Source of the DNA: an uncultured Oxalobacter sp.
Lineage (GTDB): Bacteria; Pseudomonadota; Gammaproteobacteria; Burkholderiales; Burkholderiaceae_D
Direction: 5' to 3'
Assembly (NCBI GenBank): GCA_934401755.1
Contig: CAKRSU010000017.1
Coordinates: 1 to 42,811, forward strand
Length of the DNA stretch: 42,811 nucleotides
Shown: in pieces, positions 38,335 to 42,811 of the stretch
Position numbering within the stretch: the first letter of the stretch is position 1
Layout: each line of letters opens with the position of its first letter
Notes under the pieces: model-generated
Databases searched by the model: none
Told to the model about the DNA's origin: nothing
What the model saw: the letters and a program-made list of their open reading frames with translations, nothing else
Program-made: the position numbers and the translations under genes

Positions 38335-38880
38335 ATGGCACAATTGACGATTTTGCGGTACCCCGATCCGCGCCTCTTACAACCTTCTGAACCCGTTGAT
38401 ACTTTTGATGATAACTTAAAAAAACTGGTCGCAGATATGGCAGAAACCATGTATAAGGCGCCAGGCATTGGATTAGCGGCTCCACAGATCAATGTACGTC
38501 GCCAAGTAGTTGTTCTTGATACTTCTGAAAAGAAAGACACCTTGATCACTTTGATCAATCCAGAAATTATTAGTGTCAGTGAAGAAAAAAAATCCTACGA
38601 AGAAGGCTGTCTGTCACTTCCCTTTATTTACGAAAATATTGAACGTCCTGCTCAAGTGAAAGTACGAGCACAAAATGTTCAGGGAGAATGGTTTGAATTA
38701 GAAGGAGATGGTATTTTAGCCGTTTGCTTACAGCATGAAATCGATCATCTTAAAGGCATTGTTTTTGTTGACTATCTTTCAACGATGAAACGTAATCGCA
38801 TTAAAACAAAATTACTCAAAGAAGAACGCGCACTCAAAAAAGCAGCGGCAAAAAGCAACCATGGAGGAAAACAACGATGA
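38335..38880 (+). CDS. def: Peptide deformylase
   Basis: It removes the formyl group from nascent proteins. Of 181 residues: motif 1 GIGLAAPQ (44-51), motif 2 EGCLSLP (90-96, ligand Cys92) and motif 3 QHEIDHLKG (ligands His134 and His138, catalytic Glu135). ATG 38335 fits the family start AQLTILRYPDPRL; no Shine-Dalgarno is evident. It overlaps fmt by ATGA. A basic C-terminal tail follows the core. Confidence 0.96.
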   Translation: MAQLTILRYPDPRLLQPSEPVDTFDDNLKKLVADMAETMYKAPGIGLAAPQINVRRQVVVLDTSEKKDTLITLINPEIISVSEEKKSYEEGCLSLPFIYENIERPAQVKVRAQNVQGEWFELEGDGILAVCLQHEIDHLKGIVFVDYLSTMKRNRIKTKLLKEERALKKAAAKSNHGGKQR

Positions 38881-39827
38881 AAATCGTATTTGCAGGAACG
38901 CCTGACTTTGCAACCACTGCACTTGATGCGTTGATTCAAGCAGGACATCAAATTGCGCTCGTTTTAACGCAACCGGATCGTCCTGCTGGTAGAGGCATGA
39001 AACTTCAGCCTTCTCCCGTTAAAAAACTAGCAACTGCGCATAATATTCCGATTGATCAACCACAATCATTACGCATAAACGGCAAATATGGAGATGATGC
39101 TCAACGTGTCTATAACCGTATTAAAGACATCAACCCCGATGTCATGGTTGTCGTAGCTTATGGCTTAATTCTGCCCAAAATCTTTTTAGATTTACCCAAA
39201 CAAGGTTGCTTAAATATTCATGCCTCTTTACTCCCTAGATGGCGAGGCGCTGCCCCTATTCAGCGTGCCATTGAAGCAGGAGATACCGAAAGTGGCGTCT
39301 CCATCATGAAAATGGAAGAAGGACTTGATACTGGTCCTGTTTTAGCGGTCCAAAAAACAGCGATCACTGAACAAGATACAGCAACAACGCTGCATGATCG
39401 TTTAGCAATCATGGGCGGCAAACTTATTGTTCAAACATTACAAGCTATTGCCCATCAAACGGCCACTTATACGCCTCAAGATGATACGGCGGCCATTTAT
39501 GCCCAAAAACTCTCTCGCGAAGAATCAGCTTTAGATTTCAATCAATCGGCCAAAGAGATTGCTGCAAAAATCCGAGCATTTAATCCTTTTCCAGGCTGCA
39601 CTGCCCAATTTGATGGCACAACTTTAAAAATTTGGGATGCCCAATTAGAAGATACACAAGCCACATATCCCGCTGGAACGCTTCTTTCAGCGGATCATAC
39701 CGGAATCATTGTCGCTTGTGGAAAAGGCACCTTACGCATTCTGACACTTCAAAAACCTGGCGCAAAACGCCTTCCTGTTTCAGAATTTATTAAAGGGTTT
39801 TCATTCACCCAAAAACAATTCAGTTAA
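38877..39827 (+). CDS. fmt: Methionyl-tRNA formyltransferase
   Basis: It formylates initiator Met-tRNA. Of 316 residues: the start KIVFAGTPDFATTALDAL, QPDRPAGRGMKLQPSPVK, the catalytic Asn113/His115 in CLNIHASLLPRWRGAAPIQR and Asp151 in GLDTGPVL; the C-terminal OB-fold domain begins near residue 205 (QKLSREESALDFNQ). GGAGG lies 5-9 bases upstream inside the def end, and the start overlaps the def stop, so both are produced together. Confidence 0.96.
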   Translation: MKIVFAGTPDFATTALDALIQAGHQIALVLTQPDRPAGRGMKLQPSPVKKLATAHNIPIDQPQSLRINGKYGDDAQRVYNRIKDINPDVMVVVAYGLILPKIFLDLPKQGCLNIHASLLPRWRGAAPIQRAIEAGDTESGVSIMKMEEGLDTGPVLAVQKTAITEQDTATTLHDRLAIMGGKLIVQTLQAIAHQTATYTPQDDTAAIYAQKLSREESALDFNQSAKEIAAKIRAFNPFPGCTAQFDGTTLKIWDAQLEDTQATYPAGTLLSADHTGIIVACGKGTLRILTLQKPGAKRLPVSEFIKGFSFTQKQFS

Positions 39828-39836
39828 TTCATCACT

Positions 39837-40310
39837 ATGAAATTTGAACATTTGCTTGAAATCAATGATTTCGATAATCCACAGGCACAAATTCTCGCTC
39901 GTGAACACATCTGGCATGGCCTGTTGTTATGGGTAAAAAAACCAACCTTATTTATTCCTCATTTAGAGAAATGTGATGTCAGTGAATTAATGGGAACCTA
40001 TCATCGCTCACTCGATTATGGGAAATTTAGTTTCACCGACAAAGTCACTTGTACACATCAAGAAAGAATTGTTTTTGATATTCCCGCTCAAGGAGAAATG
40101 CCTTCTACATCACTTGTAGTAACCATTGAAGAACCATTTCCGCAAAGATTATTTGTGCGATTTATCTATGAAAACACCGTGTCGGATGAGGGACCTGAAG
40201 CGAAATATAATGGATTTTTAAAACAAGCATGGGAAGCAGCAGACATTGATATTATCCGCTTAATCCATGAACTCGCAAGTCAGGGCCGATTAGACAGCCC
40301 TGAAAACTAG
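39837..40310 (+). CDS. DUF1857 (AtaL-like SRPBCC) family protein
   Basis: A 157-residue soluble protein with the START/Bet v1-like pattern of DUF1857: MKFEHLLEIND at the start, LAREHIWHGLLLWVKKPTLFIP and the C-terminal helix GFLKQAWEAADIDIIRLIHEL. Members often sit in metabolic clusters, but no reaction is assigned. The gene follows fmt by 9 bases and may be read with it. A 6-bp stem CAGGGC/GCCCTG (40281-40302) lies over its last codons without a T run. It converges on the aldo/keto reductase gene with 7 bases between. Confidence 0.8.
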   Translation: MKFEHLLEINDFDNPQAQILAREHIWHGLLLWVKKPTLFIPHLEKCDVSELMGTYHRSLDYGKFSFTDKVTCTHQERIVFDIPAQGEMPSTSLVVTIEEPFPQRLFVRFIYENTVSDEGPEAKYNGFLKQAWEAADIDIIRLIHELASQGRLDSPEN

Positions 40311-40317
40311 CAACTGC

Positions 40318-41154
40318 TTATAGAATATCGAGTGGCATCTTGTGGGTCGGTGGCGGAAAAACACGATCTAATGTATCTAATACATCTTGAGATAATTCAA
40401 TATCCCAAGCTTTGCGATTTTCTTCAACACGACCGATATTGGACGATTTTGGAATAGGAATCGTCCCTTGATGCAACAACCAAGCCAATGCAAGCTGTGC
40501 TGGAGTAATAGACAGTTCCTGAGCCACTTTCTGTAACCCTTTTGATTTCAACAGTCGTGTTTGATACAACGGGGAATACGCCATAACTGGAATGTTGCGT
40601 TTTTTCTGCCATGGAATCAAACTCCACTCAATCCCACGAGATCCAATATTATAAAGAACCTGATTAATACAGCAATTTCCATCAGGATCGCATTCTTCGG
40701 CTTCTTGCATATCATCCGTATCAAAATTTGAAACACCCCATGCACGGATTTTTCCTTCTTGACGTAATCTTTCCAATGCTTCAAATGTTTCCTCTAATGG
40801 ATAACCGCCTCGCCAATGTAATAGATATAGATCCAAATAATCGGTTTTCATGCGTTTTAAACTATCTTCAAACGCACGAACTGTTCCCTTTAAACTGGCA
40901 TGATTAGGCAATACCTTGCTAACAAGAAATATCTTGTCGCGTCTTCCGGCAATTGCTTCTCCAACAACTTTTTCCGCACCGCCATTACCGTACATTTCCG
41001 CAGTATCAATTAATGTGAGACCAATATCGATACCATGCTGTAAAGCAGCAACTTCGCCTTTTTTCTCAAAAAAAGACTCACCCATAAACCAGGTCCCCTG
41101 ACCTAAAGTTGGCATTTCAACACCATTACGCAAGGTGATGGTATGTGATGGCAT
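40318..41154 (-). CDS. Aldo/keto reductase
   Basis: A 278-residue NADPH-dependent carbonyl reductase of the AKR superfamily. The tetrad is Asp50 and Tyr55 (LIDTAEMYGNG), Lys80 (LVSKVLP) and His113 (YLLHWRGG). The NADP-binding IPIPKSSNIGRVEEN near residue 237 is typical. AGGAAGAG precedes the ATG. A Cys-containing loop EECDPDGNCC near residues 157-166 is common in one bacterial branch. Substrate and regulation cannot be read here. Confidence 0.92.
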   Translation of the reverse strand: MPSHTITLRNGVEMPTLGQGTWFMGESFFEKKGEVAALQHGIDIGLTLIDTAEMYGNGGAEKVVGEAIAGRRDKIFLVSKVLPNHASLKGTVRAFEDSLKRMKTDYLDLYLLHWRGGYPLEETFEALERLRQEGKIRAWGVSNFDTDDMQEAEECDPDGNCCINQVLYNIGSRGIEWSLIPWQKKRNIPVMAYSPLYQTRLLKSKGLQKVAQELSITPAQLALAWLLHQGTIPIPKSSNIGRVEENRKAWDIELSQDVLDTLDRVFPPPTHKMPLDIL

Positions 41155-42114
41155 AATACTCTTCCTATTTAGTTAATTAATGAGGAAATCTCGATATTCT
41201 AATAATTGAATCGATCTTCCATTCCTATCGCTTATTTTGCACAGGTTCTTCCTGAACGACAAGAACCTACTGAGTACTTTGGCAAAAACATCATTAATAT
41301 TTTTTAACGCTTCTAGCTAACTAAGATATATTTCAGATATTCAATCTGGCGAGAATATAGCTTCACTATTTATTAGAACCGTTAGCCATTGGATAATTAC
41401 TCATTCTAAAATTCACATTTTGGCTAATTTACTTTCTAATAAGTTATTACTTACTACCATTTAGTATGAGTGATATTGGAAAATTATTTCATACCTAAAT
41501 TTGAAAATTGACCCGTAATTAAAAATCTTTCTGAACATCCGATAATAATAAGAAAAATCCCAAAAAACTAAACCTATTTCCCTCTCATCAGCAACATAGC
41601 CTTTTCATTATCCATTAATTCGGCACTCCTTAATAAATCACTTTTCAATTCATCTGAATACTTCACAAAAAAATCGACAGGCCCCTATCCAAAATCACAG
41701 TCTCAACTAACTAACCTATTGAAAAACCACCAAAAACTAACCTTGTAAAACGGTCCAGCAGATAAAGAAAATAAAGAGACAAATTTAGAATCCCAAAGAA
41801 AAAGATAGATAAAGCGGAACAAAAAAAGAAATTATGAGGAAGAACCTAAAGAAAAAAAGAAAGAAGCATGCTTCAAAAAAGCAAAACGAACGTCACCAAA
41901 AAGAAACATCCGTTAATAAGCATTACAGGATGTTGAATTTTTTTGTAAGGCTTTGTTTTGATGGGAATTTTTGGATGGTTACGTTTTAAGGGGTTTGTTT
42001 TTTTGAGGAGTGTTGGTAAGATGAAAGGCTAGTTTTTGGTGGGATTTTTTGTTGTTATCTCAGTAGGTTAGGTCGTTTTTTGGTTTTTCTTGTATAATCT
42101 TTTTTGGTCTTTTT
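41155..42114. other. 960-base gene-less region with a base-composition switch
   Basis: No credible gene. From about 41500 to 41935 the plus strand is A/C-rich, with purine-rich runs near 41760-41880 and the 12-base palindrome GAAGCATGCTTC at 41863-41874. From about 41936 to 42114 it abruptly becomes T/G-rich with very few C, and then turns A/C-rich again in the HTH gene. It includes the promoter of the reductase (left edge) and probably that of the HTH gene (right edge). Confidence 0.55.
42093..42098 (+). promoter_or_regulatory. Possible -10 element (TATAAT) for the HTH gene
   Basis: A perfect TATAAT 16 bases before ATG 42115. The -35 region is poor (TTAGGT about 19 bases upstream is the best). 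If used, the leader is very short and has no ribosome site. Confidence 0.35.
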
Positions 42115-42660
42115 ATGCTTATTAACGGATATAGAACCCAAAAACGCCTAAAAAGCCCAACAAAAACAACGACAAAGCTGAATAGAAAAAACAAGAAGAC
42201 AGCCGTGGAAACAACCAAAACACACCAACCCAACAATAGCGGACATCCAATCGCCCAGGCCCTGAACAACACCTTCAGACAAGGCGATACCCAAGCCTTC
42301 ATGCAAACATTAAACGAACTCATCAACGCCTATGGCATCAGTCAACTCGCCAAACAAAGCGACATCGATCGAGTCACCCTATGGCGCTTCATACGAGGAG
42401 AGAGAATCCCAAGAATCGACACCCTCCAGAAAATCCTCGAAAACCTCGGCATCAAAACCCAGTTTAGCGTTGAAAAAAGCGGCGAACCCTTAATCGCCTA
42501 CATCAACTGGAAAAAACAAAAAGAAGCGGAAAGAACTAATTCCCAAAACTCAGACCATTCAGGTACCAGCAGTTTTTTCCCCCCCCCACGTAAAACGACC
42601 AAACGAATAGGAAAACCTAAAGGCGGGCAATCCAAAACCAAAGGTCTCACAAAGCCCTAA
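42115..42660 (+). CDS. Orphan HigA-like HTH protein with Lys-rich tails
   Basis: A 181-residue basic protein. The middle (about 46-120) matches the HTH of the putative addiction-module antidote family (COG3636-like): FMQTLNELINAYGISQLAKQ, then DRVTLWRFIRGERIPRIDTL and QKILENLGIKTQF. The first 40 residues (Lys/Thr/Asn-rich) and the last 40 (FFPPPRKTTKRIGKPK) are disordered-looking basic tails. No toxin gene stands beside it. Codons mostly end in C or A, unlike the T/A-ending codons elsewhere in the window. A C9 tract codes for Pro at 156-158. It lies 97 bases before rmlA and may regulate that locus; this is inference. Confidence 0.7.
   Translation: MLINGYRTQKRLKSPTKTTTKLNRKNKKTAVETTKTHQPNNSGHPIAQALNNTFRQGDTQAFMQTLNELINAYGISQLAKQSDIDRVTLWRFIRGERIPRIDTLQKILENLGIKTQFSVEKSGEPLIAYINWKKQKEAERTNSQNSDHSGTSSFFPPPRKTTKRIGKPKGGQSKTKGLTKP
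42579..42587 (+). repeat. C9 homopolymer inside the HTH gene (possible slippage site)
   Basis: T6 followed by C9. One extra C gives PPPT and a stop at once; one fewer gives PPHVKRPNE and a stop. Either change removes the Lys-rich C-terminal tail of about 23 residues. Confidence 0.7.
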
Positions 42661-42757
42661 AAAAGCAAAGCCCCAAAAAAAAAGTAAGAACAAAAAATAA
42701 AAACTAAAAAAAATAAAAACAAAAACACAAAAACTTAAAAAGAAACCGACAAACACC

Positions 42758-42811
42758 ATGAAAGGCATCATCCTCGCAGCCGGCAAAGGCACAAGACTTT
42801 ATCCCGCGTCG
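42758..42811 (+). CDS. rmlA: Glucose-1-phosphate thymidylyltransferase-like protein, 5' end only
   Basis: Only 18 codons are inside the window: MKGIILAAGKGTRLYPAS, the nucleotide-binding start of RmlA/RfbA-type sugar nucleotidyltransferases (GxGTRL with the following Tyr-Pro). RmlA makes dTDP-glucose, the entry to dTDP-rhamnose for O-antigen or other glycans. Other sugar-nucleotidyltransferases share this motif, so the exact enzyme is not certain. The leader (42661-42757) is almost only A and C and has no Shine-Dalgarno. The A/C-ending codons resemble the HTH gene. Confidence 0.75.
   Translation, partial: MKGIILAAGKGTRLYPAS

Noticed and set aside
38229..38558. Minus-strand frames opposite the start of def
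   Set aside because: They overlap the conserved catalytic region of def and match no family.
41961..42032. 23-codon plus-strand frame (MGIFGWLRFKGFVF...) in the T/G-rich island
   Set aside because: Too short, no properly spaced ribosome site, and expected by chance in stop-poor T/G-rich sequence.
41155..42114. CRISPR array, tRNA or attachment site in the long gap
   Set aside because: No regularly spaced repeats, no T-loop/acceptor pattern and no duplicated att-like core were seen.
42060..42326. Minus-strand frame of 88 codons coding a hydrophobic protein opposite the HTH gene
   Set aside because: The hydrophobicity is the expected complement of Lys/Gln/Asn-rich codons on the other strand; no ribosome site or family match.
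42115..42660. Complete toxin-antitoxin module
   Set aside because: The HTH resembles HigA-like antidotes, but no RelE/HigB-type toxin frame lies within the 960 bases upstream or the 97 bases downstream.
42559..42792. Minus-strand frame of 77 codons, Phe-rich, over the A-rich leader
   Set aside because: It is produced by A runs read as Phe codons; low complexity and overlaps two better-supported genes.

Overview
The window looks like chromosomal DNA of a low-GC (about 38% by eye) betaproteobacterium, most likely of Burkholderiales/Alcaligenaceae type (Taylorella, Basilea and Pelistega are low-GC members). The argument is gene order: pmbA divergent from yjgA followed by mog, a PP0621-type gene before ampD, lptM directly before lysA, the DUF883-yqjE-yqjK membrane set, ponA beside aroK/aroB, dprA near topB, and def-fmt. 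No rRNA, tRNA or CRISPR array was seen, so the assignment is inference from synteny only.

Layout. 1-2.9 kb: end of an unknown Ala-rich gene, a strong terminator, yggT-yggU, a PP0621-ampD pair on the minus strand, and yggS. 2.9-6.6 kb: a flavodoxin-like protein, a two-gene minus-strand unit I do not recognise, and the yqjK-yqjE-DUF883 group. 6.7-9.6 kb: recG-ubiA (minus). 9.85-16.9 kb: queA-tgt (queuosine), yajC-secD-secF (Sec accessory complex) and icd. 16.9-19.4 kb: a gene-poor stretch holding an orphan terminator, a decayed IS3-family element with recognisable ends, and a zinc-ribbon/YbjQ protein. 19.6-24.6 kb: esterase, mog, yjgA, pmbA, an LTXXQ periplasmic protein and an FAH-family enzyme. 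25-34.3 kb: a Sel1-repeat protein, a fused aroK-aroB gene, penicillin-binding protein 1A, lptM, lysA, engB and a CTP-dependent lipid-kinase-like membrane protein. 34.4-41.2 kb: topB, dprA, def, fmt, a DUF1857 protein and an aldo/keto reductase.

The last 1.3 kb differs from the rest. After about 960 bases without a convincing gene, base composition and codon choice change (A/C-rich plus strand, C-ending codons). An orphan HigA-like DNA-binding protein with Lys-rich tails and a C9 tract inside its reading frame lies just before the start of an rmlA-type nucleotidyltransferase gene, which runs off the window. This looks like the edge of a surface-polysaccharide locus, possibly acquired horizontally.

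Most of the window is ordinary housekeeping: envelope building (PBP1A, AmpD, LysA, LptM), protein export (YajC/SecD/SecF), translation start processing (Def/Fmt), tRNA modification (QueA/Tgt), DNA repair and topology (RecG, TopB, DprA) and the shikimate pathway. Points worth attention are the HTH gene with the C9 tract, the compositional break, the fused aroKB with a possible internal start, the unknown pair at 3.6-4.6 kb, the unusual YbjQ protein beside the IS remnant, and an orphan terminator that may end a small RNA.
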